From: Cellvibrio sp. PSBB006
GTDB taxonomy: Bacteria > Pseudomonadota > Gammaproteobacteria > Pseudomonadales > Cellvibrionaceae
DNA length: 64,000 bases
NCBI RefSeq assembly: GCF_002162135.1
Contig: NZ_CP021382.1
Location: 2,478,001 to 2,542,000, forward strand
Reading direction: 5' to 3'
Part shown: piece after piece, positions 7,331-15,306 of the stretch
How the letters are laid out: the number at the start of each line of letters is the position of its first letter
How positions within the stretch are numbered: the first letter of the stretch is position 1
Program-made: the position numbers and the translations under genes
The notes under the pieces: generated by a model
Seen by the model: the letters and a program-made list of their open reading frames with translations, nothing else
Databases searched by the model: none
What the model was told of the DNA's origin: nothing

Positions 7331-9258
7331 TGCATATCGCCAAACGGTCAATCTCCAACCGTCTGATGCTGGTCATTATGGCCACCACGCTGACGGCCCT
7401 GGTGGCTTATGCGATTGTCATGCTCGCCTATGACCTGAGCACCTACCGCGACAGCGTGATCAAGGATCTGACAACCCAGGCCAATATCATTGCGGAAGTC
7501 AGCACCCCGGCATTGGAATTTAATGACCCGGCGACGGGCAAGGAAAACCTGGACTTATTGCGCACCCGCCCGATGATTCTGCGAGCGGTGCTGTACGACA
7601 ATACCGGTGCGATCTTTGCGGAATATACGAACGACGGCGAGCTGGAATCTACCCCACCGCCACAACCGCAAACAAACAATGAAACCATCATTGACAGTAA
7701 TCGTATTCAGGTTTGGCAGCAGATTGTAAAAAACGACCTGCCTCTCGGCGCGGTTTATATTCACGCCCGGTACGAGTTAGGCGCCCGCCTGGTGGGTTAC
7801 GCCATCATCCTCGTGGGCGTGTTGATTTCCAGTTTGGGGCTGGCGCTGTTGGTCGCCATCTGGTTGCGCGGCGCGGTCACCAAACCGATCTTCGCCGTGA
7901 CCAACGTTGCTCGCCAAGTGATGCAGAGCCGCGACTTCTCCCTGCGTGCGAAAAAATTTACGGAGGATGAAATTGGCGTGCTGGTGGATGCCTTCAATGA
8001 CATGCTCAGCGAAGTCGAGCGCCGGGCCAGAGCATTGGAAGCATCGAATCAATCGCTGGAACACGAAATGACCGAGCGCAAAGCGGCTGAAGATGCCTTG
8101 CGATTGGCAGATCGCCGCAAAGATGAATTCCTGGCAACCCTCGCCCATGAATTGCGCAATCCGCTCGCGCCCCTCATCAACGGCTTACACATACTCCGCG
8201 CTAAAGATACCAACCCCGCCATTGCCGCCAACGCAAAGTCCGTTATGGAGCGCCAGCTCAAACAAATGGTGCGACTGGTGGATGACCTGTTGGATGTTTC
8301 GCGTATTACGACCGGGAAATTAACCATCAGCAAAACACGCATCGATGTGCAATCCATCATGCGCGATGCTGTAGAAGCCAGCCGCGGTTTTATTGAAAAT
8401 TGTGGCCATCAACTCAGCGTGAATATGCCGGAAGAATCACTGTATATCGATGCCGACCCGATTCGCCTTGCGCAGGTATTTTCCAACCTTTTGAACAACG
8501 CCGCCAAGTACACGAATCGCGGCGGGCTGATCAGCTTCAGCGGGCAATTAATAGACGATAAAGTCGTCGTGGAAGTCACCGATAATGGCATCGGTCTGGC
8601 GCCGGATATGCTCGACAATATTTTCCATATGTTCACCCAGGTTGACCAAACCCTTGAGCGCACGCACGCCGGCCTGGGCGTTGGTCTGGCATTGGCAAAA
8701 CGCCTGGTAGAACTGCACAGCGGACAATTGGTCGCCCACAGCGGCGGGCCCGGTTTGGGTAGCAGTTTTCGCGTGTATTTAGCCAGTGCAACAGCACCTT
8801 TTGCCACGTCTGAAAAATCGCCCGCCACCACCGCACACAAACAAGCGCCGCGCCGCATTTTATTGGTGGATGACAATGTGGATTACGTCGCAACCATGGC
8901 CACACTGCTCAGTGCAATGGGCCACGATGTCCGCACAGCCCATGAAGGCTCAACCGCCCAACATATCGCGCGCAATTTTATGCCCGAGTTTGCCTTTCTC
9001 GACATCGGCATGCCGGGGTTGAATGGTTATGATCTGGCACGCTTGTTACGCCAGTTTCCGGAAACACACCAATGCGTTCTGGTTGCCGTTACCGGTTGGG
9101 GCCAGGATAAAGATCGCGATCTATCCCGCAGTGCCGGCTTTAATCACCATCTGGTGAAACCGGTGGAGTTGGCGCAGATCCTGTCAATCATTGAAAAAGG
9201 CACCGCGCTGGTTAACGACACGGATGATGGACACCGACGTACCAACCATTCGCATTAA
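7327..9258 (+). CDS. Hybrid sensor histidine kinase (CHASE8-like, HAMP, HisKA, HATPase, REC)
   Basis: This is a 643-residue inner-membrane protein. TM1 lies at about 12-36. A periplasmic sensor follows (about 37-150) with YfiN/CHASE8-like features: YDLSTYRDSVIKDLTTQA, TPALEFNDP, LLRTRPMILRAVLYD. TM2 is at about 155-181 and HAMP reaches about 235. HisKA has H274 in AHELRNPLAP. HATPase has N387/N391, DNGIGL and the GVGLALAKRL G-box. A receiver domain (about 509-625) has DD, the phospho-acceptor D559 in LDIGMPG, and K611. There is no HPt or output domain, so the downstream partner is elsewhere. It forms an overlapping operon with yfiR. Confidence 0.93.
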   Translation: MMHIAKRSISNRLMLVIMATTLTALVAYAIVMLAYDLSTYRDSVIKDLTTQANIIAEVSTPALEFNDPATGKENLDLLRTRPMILRAVLYDNTGAIFAEYTNDGELESTPPPQPQTNNETIIDSNRIQVWQQIVKNDLPLGAVYIHARYELGARLVGYAIILVGVLISSLGLALLVAIWLRGAVTKPIFAVTNVARQVMQSRDFSLRAKKFTEDEIGVLVDAFNDMLSEVERRARALEASNQSLEHEMTERKAAEDALRLADRRKDEFLATLAHELRNPLAPLINGLHILRAKDTNPAIAANAKSVMERQLKQMVRLVDDLLDVSRITTGKLTISKTRIDVQSIMRDAVEASRGFIENCGHQLSVNMPEESLYIDADPIRLAQVFSNLLNNAAKYTNRGGLISFSGQLIDDKVVVEVTDNGIGLAPDMLDNIFHMFTQVDQTLERTHAGLGVGLALAKRLVELHSGQLVAHSGGPGLGSSFRVYLASATAPFATSEKSPATTAHKQAPRRILLVDDNVDYVATMATLLSAMGHDVRTAHEGSTAQHIARNFMPEFAFLDIGMPGLNGYDLARLLRQFPETHQCVLVAVTGWGQDKDRDLSRSAGFNHHLVKPVELAQILSIIEKGTALVNDTDDGHRRTNHSH

Positions 9259-9439
9259 ACGTTTATTCGCTATGCAAGATAAAAAATCTGTTCAGAAATT
9301 TTATTATTCATCCTGTTTTTTTCTTCTTGTCGCTGCAGCATAACCGCTCTCTTTCATGCCATCACGCACATTCATTGTGCGCACGCACCCCGCTGACTCA
9401 CGGACTTGGCGCACAAAATAAATCATGCGTCAGTTAAGT

Positions 9440-9497
9440 GTTAGCTTACGCACGGAAGCAATTAAACCCGAAGCGGTAGCTTACACACGGCTGTAAG
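9440..9497 (+). promoter_or_regulatory. Direct repeats with ops/JUMPstart-like GCGGTAGC element
   Basis: GTTAGCTTACGCACGG (9440-9455) and GGTAGCTTACACACGG (9475-9490) match at 14 of 16 positions, 35 bases apart. AGCGGTAGCTT at 9472-9482 matches 9 of 11 bases of the RfaH-recruiting ops element (GGCGGTAGCGT) known from leaders of polysaccharide operons. CTTACA (9480-9485) and TGTAAG (9492-9497) can form a small hairpin at the same place. Function is inferred from position and similarity. Confidence 0.35.
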
Positions 9498-9658
9498 ACA
9501 AAAGGCTCACACTAACTTCAAACCTGTGTTGTTACATCGATGCAACGACAGCGGAATACGCAAAGAGTGGTAACTCTTTCACACTTATTCACATTGTGTT
9601 CCGGTGATTGATGTAAAACGGCACTCCTTTTCTCCAGCACTCCCGAAGCGGCCTTTCT

Positions 9659-9682
9659 TTTGCATAGGTATTGCTATGCAAA
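9659..9682. repeat. Perfect 9-bp inverted repeat upstream of the export gene
   Basis: TTTGCATAG (9659-9667) and CTATGCAAA (9674-9682) are perfect inverted copies separated by six bases, about 50 bp upstream of the start codon. The arms have no following T-run, so an operator is more likely than a terminator. TATGCAAA also occurs at 25967-25974, upstream of the opposing operon. Confidence 0.5.
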
Positions 9683-9730
9683 GTCGTCGTTAACACGGGG
9701 AAAGGCCATTAACGCCACTAAGGAAAACCC

Positions 9731-10531
9731 ATGAAGGATTTTTTTCGAACAGTAGTATGGGGCGTCCTGATCTGCATGGCAGTTGCCAACGCCCACGCGC
9801 AAAGCCGTTATTTAATGGGTCCGGGCGATGAAATTCGTCTGACCGTTTACAACCAACCCGACCTCACGACCGAAGGGCAAATCAGTGGTGATGGCACGCT
9901 GGAAATTCCGTTATTGGGCAGCGTGCAGCTCGCTGGCCGCAGCAGCGCCGACGCCGCGCGGATGATCGCTGACCATTATGTGCGCGGTGATTTTTTGCAG
10001 GATGCCCACGTCAATATCCTGATCACCAAGTACCGCAGCCAATCGATTGCCATTCTGGGCAAAGTAAACAGCCCCGGAAAACTGGTGCTTGAAGGTCCGA
10101 CTTCTTTAACCGATGCCCTGGCCTTCGCCGGCGGTGTGGCAGAAACCGGCAGCGAACGCCTGATCCTGATCCGCACCGACAAAAACGGTAAGCAGGAACG
10201 TTACGAATACGACCTGCAGCAGTTGTTGAATCATCAGGCAGAAGATCAGCCAGTGGTGTGGATGAAGAATGGCGACACCATTTACGTGCCGGTAGCGGGC
10301 CGGTTTTATCTCAGCGGTGAGGTGCGCTCGCCGGGCATGTATCCCCTCGATCGTAAACTCAACGTGATGCAGGCACTGGGTGTCGGCGGCGGCCCCACCG
10401 CGCGCGCCAACGCCAAGGCCGTGAAACTTTATCGCCGGCAGCCCGATGGTTCAGCCAAAGAGTTGCGGGCCCAACCCGATGATCCGGTCATGGACGGCGA
10501 TGTATTGGTTATTCAGGAAAGTCTTTTTTAG
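9731..10531 (+). CDS. epsE: Polysaccharide export outer-membrane protein (Wza/EpsE type)
   Basis: This is a 266-residue protein with a signal peptide ending AHA at about residue 23. The Poly_export domain begins YLMGPGDEIRLTVYNQPDLT and continues through GDGTLEIPLLGSVQLAG. Two SLBB-type segments follow: IAILGKVNSPGKLVLEGPTS with LAFAGGVAETGS, and YLSGEVRSPGMYPLD with ALGVGGGPTARA. This protein forms the outer-membrane end of the polysaccharide secretion channel. No lipobox is visible, unlike Wza. It is the first gene of the rightward exopolysaccharide operon. Confidence 0.92.
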   Translation: MKDFFRTVVWGVLICMAVANAHAQSRYLMGPGDEIRLTVYNQPDLTTEGQISGDGTLEIPLLGSVQLAGRSSADAARMIADHYVRGDFLQDAHVNILITKYRSQSIAILGKVNSPGKLVLEGPTSLTDALAFAGGVAETGSERLILIRTDKNGKQERYEYDLQQLLNHQAEDQPVVWMKNGDTIYVPVAGRFYLSGEVRSPGMYPLDRKLNVMQALGVGGGPTARANAKAVKLYRRQPDGSAKELRAQPDDPVMDGDVLVIQESLF

Positions 10532-10543
10532 GGAGTCAGCAGT

Positions 10544-11923
10544 ATGAACCTGGCGGCACTTTTACGCATTTTGAGCGCGCGATGGATAACCATCGCCGGC
10601 CTCACCCTGATCGCCGTAGTGGTTGCAGGCGTAGTCACCTTACAAACACCCAAGTCCTACACAGCCGCCACGGAATTGATCATTGATGGCAAAGGGCAGG
10701 ACCCCATCAGTGGTGAATCCCTGCCGGCGCGGATGCTGTCCGGCTATATCGCCACCCAGGCCGATATCATCCGCAGCCGCAATGTCGCCAACAAGGTGAT
10801 TGATCAGCTCAACCTGATTGAAGAGCCGGCCCTGCAACCGGAATTTCGTGCGGCCAGCACTGAACCCCTGCCCTCGCGCGGCTGGCTGCTCTATTACCTC
10901 AAGACCGGGCTGGCAGTCACTCCCCAGCGCGACAGCAGCGTGTTGAGTATTTCCTTTAAGGCGCGGAACCCGGAACTGGCCGCCCGCATCGCCGATGCCT
11001 TTGCCCAGGCTTATATCCAGACCAACCTGGAACTGCGCATTGAACCGGCCAAACAAATCACCCAGTGGTACGACCTGCAACTGGCGTCCCTGCGCGAAAA
11101 CCTGGTGGACCGGCAGAATACGCTGGCGGCTTATCAGGAAGAACACAACATCATCGCGTCCAGTGATCGCCTGGATCTGGAGAGCGAAAAGCTGGCGGAG
11201 TTGTCCTCCATGTTGCTGGTGGTACAGGGGCAGCGGCTCGATGAACAAAGTCGCAGCAAACAACTGGATGGCAGCAAGCCCGGCGCCCTGCCGGAACATG
11301 TGCTGACCAATCCCCAGGTACAGAAGATCTCTGACGAATTGTCCCAGGCCCAAGCGCGCATGGCCGAGATTGGCTCCCAGGTCGGCAGCAATCACCCCCA
11401 GTATCGCCAGGCCCAGCGCGAAGTGGATGCCCTGCAAACCCAGTTACAGCGCACCCTCAAACTGGTGGGCGGCAGTCTGCGCTCCTCGGTTGAACTGTCA
11501 CAAAGCCGCGAGGAGCAGTTAAAGGCCGAGGTCGCCGCACAAAAAGAACATGTGCTGCAATTGAACCGCAATCGCAACCAACTCACCCTCTTACGTCAGG
11601 AAGTTGATAACGCCCAGGCTGCCTATGATGCAGCGCTGGCGCGGGCTTCCCAGACCAAACTGGAAAGCCGTATTGCACTCACGGATGTCGCCATCCTCAA
11701 CACCGCTGCGATCCCCAGCAAACCCACCGAACCCAAGCCGGCGCTAAACCTGCTCATTGCCATGGTTTTCGGCTTGTTGTTGGGTACGGCGGTCGCCTTG
11801 TGCTGGGAGTGGATTGATCGGCGAGTGCGCAGCGGCGAAGAACTGGAAGCCAGTCTCGGCATACCGGTGTTGGCTTATATACCTCTGGAGCGGAATTGGT
11901 CCAAAAGGGAGATCAAGCGATGA
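10544..11923 (+). CDS. epsF: Chain-length determinant protein (Wzz/EpsF type)
   Basis: This is a 459-residue polysaccharide co-polymerase. Its Wzz domain has TM1 at about 13-33 followed by YTAATELIIDGKGQDP. A long coiled-coil periplasmic region lies at about 170-380, with alternating Gln, Leu, Glu and Lys. The second TM is at about 400-422, preceded by the Pro-rich PSKPTEPKPAL typical of the family. It lacks a fused kinase domain; the kinase-like partner is the next gene, overlapping by ATGA. It controls polymer length in the inner membrane and contacts the export channel. Confidence 0.9.
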   Translation: MNLAALLRILSARWITIAGLTLIAVVVAGVVTLQTPKSYTAATELIIDGKGQDPISGESLPARMLSGYIATQADIIRSRNVANKVIDQLNLIEEPALQPEFRAASTEPLPSRGWLLYYLKTGLAVTPQRDSSVLSISFKARNPELAARIADAFAQAYIQTNLELRIEPAKQITQWYDLQLASLRENLVDRQNTLAAYQEEHNIIASSDRLDLESEKLAELSSMLLVVQGQRLDEQSRSKQLDGSKPGALPEHVLTNPQVQKISDELSQAQARMAEIGSQVGSNHPQYRQAQREVDALQTQLQRTLKLVGGSLRSSVELSQSREEQLKAEVAAQKEHVLQLNRNRNQLTLLRQEVDNAQAAYDAALARASQTKLESRIALTDVAILNTAAIPSKPTEPKPALNLLIAMVFGLLLGTAVALCWEWIDRRVRSGEELEASLGIPVLAYIPLERNWSKREIKR

Positions 11924-12795
11924 ACAACCTGGCACAGGCTACAACCGACGACCTGCAAGTCCCCAGTACGCGCGTCAAGATGGGCCACATGCTGGTGGAT
12001 AACGGCAAGATCACCGCCGCCGACCTCAAAGCCATCATCACCCTGCAAAACGAGCGGGGCATTCGCTTTGGTGAAGCGGCGCTGTTGCTCGGGCTGGTCA
12101 GCCCGGCGGATATCCGCTCGGTACTCGCCCGGCAATTTGCCTACACCGCCGTACCCGATGCCGCCAGCCGGCTCGCGCCTTCGCTCACGGCCATATTCAG
12201 GCCCGAAAGCAGCGAGGTAGAAGCCTTGCGCAGCCTGCGCAGCGAATTGATGCTGCGCTATTTCAATACCGCGCCCAACCTCAGTCTGGCTGTGGTCGGC
12301 GCGAACGAGGCCGAGACCATTGCCCGCACGACCGCCAATCTGGCTATCGTCTTTTCCCAGTTGGGTCTGCGCACATTGCTGATCGACAGCAATCTGCGCG
12401 AGCCGCAACTGCATAAATTGTTCGGCGTGGACGGCCGCCATCCGGGTTTATCGGACTTGCTGGCGGACCGCGCGCGCATCCAGCCGTTAACTGTGGCAGC
12501 CCTGCAATCGCTGTGGCTGTTGCCTGCCGGCACCCAGGCGCCCAATCCCCAGGAACTGCTGTCGGGCAGGAATTACCGCGATTATGTGGGCGAACTGTCC
12601 AATCGTTTCGATATCACCCTGATCAGCACACCGCCCATGGCGCGCAACCGTGATGCCCAGTTAGTGGCGGCGCAAGCCGGCGCGGCATTGTTAATCGCCC
12701 AGCAACACAGTTCGCGGATGAAAGATCTGGAAAAGCTCTGCGCCAACCTCTGGGGCGTGGGCGTCCGCGTCGTCGGTGTGGCACTGCGCCACTAA
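11920..12795 (+). CDS. epsG: EpsG-type BY-kinase homologue with degenerate nucleotide-binding motifs
   Basis: This is a 291-residue cytoplasmic protein. The start is the ATG overlapping the upstream stop, after GGGAG. Residues about 20-80 form a T2SSE_N/MshEN-like domain (MGHMLVDNGKITAADLKAII). The P-loop kinase-like domain follows with SSEVEALRSLRSELMLRYFN. The usual Walker A is replaced by GANEAETIARTT (about 127-138), with no GKS/GRS. Walker A' reads LLIDSNLREP, with the second Asp changed. Walker B reads TLISTPP, without Asp. There is no C-terminal tyrosine cluster. ATP binding and tyrosine kinase activity are therefore doubtful. It may act as a structural partner of the Wzz protein (inference). 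Confidence 0.85.
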   Translation: MNNLAQATTDDLQVPSTRVKMGHMLVDNGKITAADLKAIITLQNERGIRFGEAALLLGLVSPADIRSVLARQFAYTAVPDAASRLAPSLTAIFRPESSEVEALRSLRSELMLRYFNTAPNLSLAVVGANEAETIARTTANLAIVFSQLGLRTLLIDSNLREPQLHKLFGVDGRHPGLSDLLADRARIQPLTVAALQSLWLLPAGTQAPNPQELLSGRNYRDYVGELSNRFDITLISTPPMARNRDAQLVAAQAGAALLIAQQHSSRMKDLEKLCANLWGVGVRVVGVALRH

Positions 12796-12818
12796 GGCCC
12801 ATTGCGGGAGAATTCAGG

Positions 12819-14183
12819 ATGGGATTTGCACGGTACCAATCACCGCCCGGCCTGCTGGCCTCGCCAGTACCGACGGGTAATTCGCTGATGAGGGATACCT
12901 CTGCCGAGCAGGTGTTCGAGCAGCGTCTGGTGTTGGGTATTCTGGTGGCTGCCGTGTCTTACCAGGCGCTGTTGTGCCTGATCAATACCCAGGTCTTTTC
13001 CGTCTCCCGCGCCATGGTCGGTTTGGCCGAAGCGATTATCCTGGCCGCCTGCCTGCCCTTGTTGGTGCGCCGTCTGTTACCCGGTGTGATCGTCATCCTG
13101 GCGCTGATGGGCGCCCTGCTCTGCCTGCTGACCCTGCTCAGTGGTGAGCTTGAAATCAAGGCCTTCCGCGACTTGCTCATCCCGCTGGCGTTCTTCTGGC
13201 TCGGCTGCAATATTGGCCGCCCTGAACTGGCGGATCGCGCCCTGACCTATGCCTTCACAGTAGTGCTGACCATGGGGCTGTTCGAGTTTTTCCTGCTCGA
13301 CCTCTACACCCAATTTTTCAACATCTTCGGCTACTACGTGAACATCGGTAACCTGCAGGTCATCACCGAGTATGTGCGCGACAGCAAGCTGCAAATGAAC
13401 GGGATTCGCCCCGAAGGCATCGGCCGCACGCTGCTACCCGGTCTGTTGGGCAGCCACCGGGTGTCCTCGGTGTTTCTTGAACCTGTGTCGCTCGGCAACT
13501 TTGCGGCGATCACCGCCGCCTGGGGCCTGAGCCGCGATAAAGACGACTGGCGCGAGGGCATCTTCTTTGTCTGTGCCGCCGTGGTGCTGATGGTGCTCTC
13601 CGATTCGCGCTTCGCGCTGATGTCGGTATCGCTGATGGTAGCGATGCGCATGGTGCTGAGTGGCAAAGGTCTGTACCTCGCGATTCTTGCGCCCTTCGGC
13701 GCCATTGCCATTGTGATGGTGGCCGGGGCGATGATCGATGAACGCATCGGCGACACCTTCCTGGGGCGTCTGGCCATCAGTGGCTGGGCGCTGGCGGAAT
13801 TTGATGTAGCAACGCTGTTGGGCGCGGCACCGGGTGAGAATTTTGCGGATATGGGTTATGCCTATGTGCTGTCCACCTTCAGTCTGCCGCTGTGTCTGTT
13901 GCTGTGGTTCAGCCTGTGGCTGCTCAAGATTCCCGATGCGCGCGGCCAGCGTTTTCGCGCCTTTGTCTCGGTGTATATCGCCTTGATCCTCTGCGTTAGC
14001 GGCACCTCGTTATTTGCCTTCAAAACCGCTGCCCTGCTCTGGTTCCTGGTGGGCTGCACCCTGCGCAATCCGGCGCCGGAAAGCCCCTCAGCCCAACCCT
14101 TGATAAAGCGCGTCAACCAGTTCCACGAAGCCTATTCCCAGGCGCCCCAAACCCAAGCCACCCGGAGGAAGGATGTCTATTAA
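12819..14183 (+). CDS. Polysaccharide polymerase-like multi-pass membrane protein (Wzy/GumE role)
   Basis: This is a 454-residue protein with about ten to twelve predicted membrane helices across residues 35-420. A large periplasmic loop at about 165-220 contains Arg/Gly/Leu-rich IRPEGIGRTLLPGLLGSHR, followed by SSVFLEPVSLGNF. A loop of this type is typical of O-antigen ligase/polymerase proteins. It lies between the co-polymerase genes and the glycosyltransferases. It is the only candidate polymerase in the locus. Sequence families of Wzy are very divergent, so the role rests on topology and context. Confidence 0.72.
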   Translation: MGFARYQSPPGLLASPVPTGNSLMRDTSAEQVFEQRLVLGILVAAVSYQALLCLINTQVFSVSRAMVGLAEAIILAACLPLLVRRLLPGVIVILALMGALLCLLTLLSGELEIKAFRDLLIPLAFFWLGCNIGRPELADRALTYAFTVVLTMGLFEFFLLDLYTQFFNIFGYYVNIGNLQVITEYVRDSKLQMNGIRPEGIGRTLLPGLLGSHRVSSVFLEPVSLGNFAAITAAWGLSRDKDDWREGIFFVCAAVVLMVLSDSRFALMSVSLMVAMRMVLSGKGLYLAILAPFGAIAIVMVAGAMIDERIGDTFLGRLAISGWALAEFDVATLLGAAPGENFADMGYAYVLSTFSLPLCLLLWFSLWLLKIPDARGQRFRAFVSVYIALILCVSGTSLFAFKTAALLWFLVGCTLRNPAPESPSAQPLIKRVNQFHEAYSQAPQTQATRRKDVY

Positions 14184-15306
14184 CGTCACCCATATTGTTC
14201 GCCAGTATTTGCCGTCTATCGGCGGCATGGAAGAAGTGGTGCGTAACATTGCCCTGCATCAGGCGCGCACGGGGCAACAGGCAACCCGCATCATCACGCT
14301 GGACCGCTTGTTCCGTAATACCAGCCAGCGGTTGCCGGAGCGCGAAGAGATCGGTGGCGTGGAGGTGGTGCGGCTGCCTTACTACGGTTCCAGCCGCTAT
14401 CCGCTGTGCCCGAGTATCCTCGGCCAGTTGGGTTCTACCGATGTGGTGCATGTACACGGTGTGGATTTCTTCTATGACTTTCTGGCGCTGACCAAGTGGT
14501 GGCACCGTCGCCCGCTGGTGTTGTCGACCCACGGCGGCTTCTTCCATACCAGCTTTGCCTCCCGCGCCAAGCAGGCCTATTTCAAGACAGTTACCCGATT
14601 GTCGGCCAAGGCCTACAGCCAGGTGGTAGCCACCAGTGCCAATGACGGCCAGCTATTCAGCCGTATCATGAGCGGGCCTAAATTGCAGGTGATTGAAAAC
14701 GGCGTGGATGTGGACAAGTACCACGACCAGGCGTCCCTCAGCCTGCAGCCGACCTTGATGTATTTCGGACGCTGGTCGTCCAACAAAGGGTTGGTGGAAT
14801 CCCTGCAACTGATCGCCAGACTCAAGGCGCGCGACCCGTGCTGGCAGCTGATTATTGCCGGGCGCGAATATGATCACAGCCTCTCCGAGCTGCAAACGCG
14901 GGTTGCCGAACTGGGGATCAAGGATCACGTACAACTGGTGGCCAACCCCAGCGATGAGCAGATCCGCACCCTGTTGCAGCAGGCCAGTTATTTTCTCTGC
15001 CTGTCGCGCCATGAGGGTTTCGGCATCGCGCCCATTGAAGGCATGAGCGCCGGGCTGACGCCCATCCTTTCTGATATTCCTCCATTCCAGCGCTTGGCTA
15101 AGCGCTCCGGTCTGGGCTTCACTATCAATACCGATGCATCCCCGGATGCCGCCATAGACAGCCTCCTGCAACTTCATGCGGAGGGGCAGGATGCCTATCT
15201 GGCGCGGCGGCGCATTGCCATGTCTTTCTCCCGGCAGTACGCCTGGCCCAGAGTAGCTGATCGCTACCTGGAGTTGTACGACAAGTTAGGAGGTCGACCG
15301 TCATGA
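14173..15306 (+). CDS. GT4-family glycosyltransferase
   Basis: This is a 377-residue GT-B enzyme. The N-terminal domain begins INVTHIVRQYLPSIGGMEEVVRNIA, with the Gly-rich acceptor loop. The C-terminal domain has YFGRWSSNKGLVESLQLIARL, then SRHEGFGIAPIEGMSAGLTPI, the EGFGxxxxEGM motif that binds the sugar nucleotide. It overlaps the polymerase gene by 11 bases and the GH5 gene by ATGA. In a xanthan-like scheme it would be the GumH-type alpha-mannosyltransferase; this is inference by elimination. Confidence 0.88.
   Translation: MSINVTHIVRQYLPSIGGMEEVVRNIALHQARTGQQATRIITLDRLFRNTSQRLPEREEIGGVEVVRLPYYGSSRYPLCPSILGQLGSTDVVHVHGVDFFYDFLALTKWWHRRPLVLSTHGGFFHTSFASRAKQAYFKTVTRLSAKAYSQVVATSANDGQLFSRIMSGPKLQVIENGVDVDKYHDQASLSLQPTLMYFGRWSSNKGLVESLQLIARLKARDPCWQLIIAGREYDHSLSELQTRVAELGIKDHVQLVANPSDEQIRTLLQQASYFLCLSRHEGFGIAPIEGMSAGLTPILSDIPPFQRLAKRSGLGFTINTDASPDAAIDSLLQLHAEGQDAYLARRRIAMSFSRQYAWPRVADRYLELYDKLGGRPS

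Larger units (their letters stand above)
9259..9730. promoter_or_regulatory. Leader/promoter region of the exopolysaccharide operon
   Basis: This 472-base gene-free stretch precedes the polysaccharide export gene. It holds a 19-bp motif at 9281-9299 shared with the upstream region of the opposing operon, a pair of 16-bp direct repeats at 9440-9455 and 9475-9490, a hairpin at 9480-9497, and an inverted repeat at 9659-9682. The density of repeats suggests regulator binding or antitermination control. No binding protein can be named. Confidence 0.55.

Noticed and set aside
9401..9425. TTGGCGCAC-type match to a sigma-54 promoter
   Set aside because: The GC element at -12 is missing at the required spacing.
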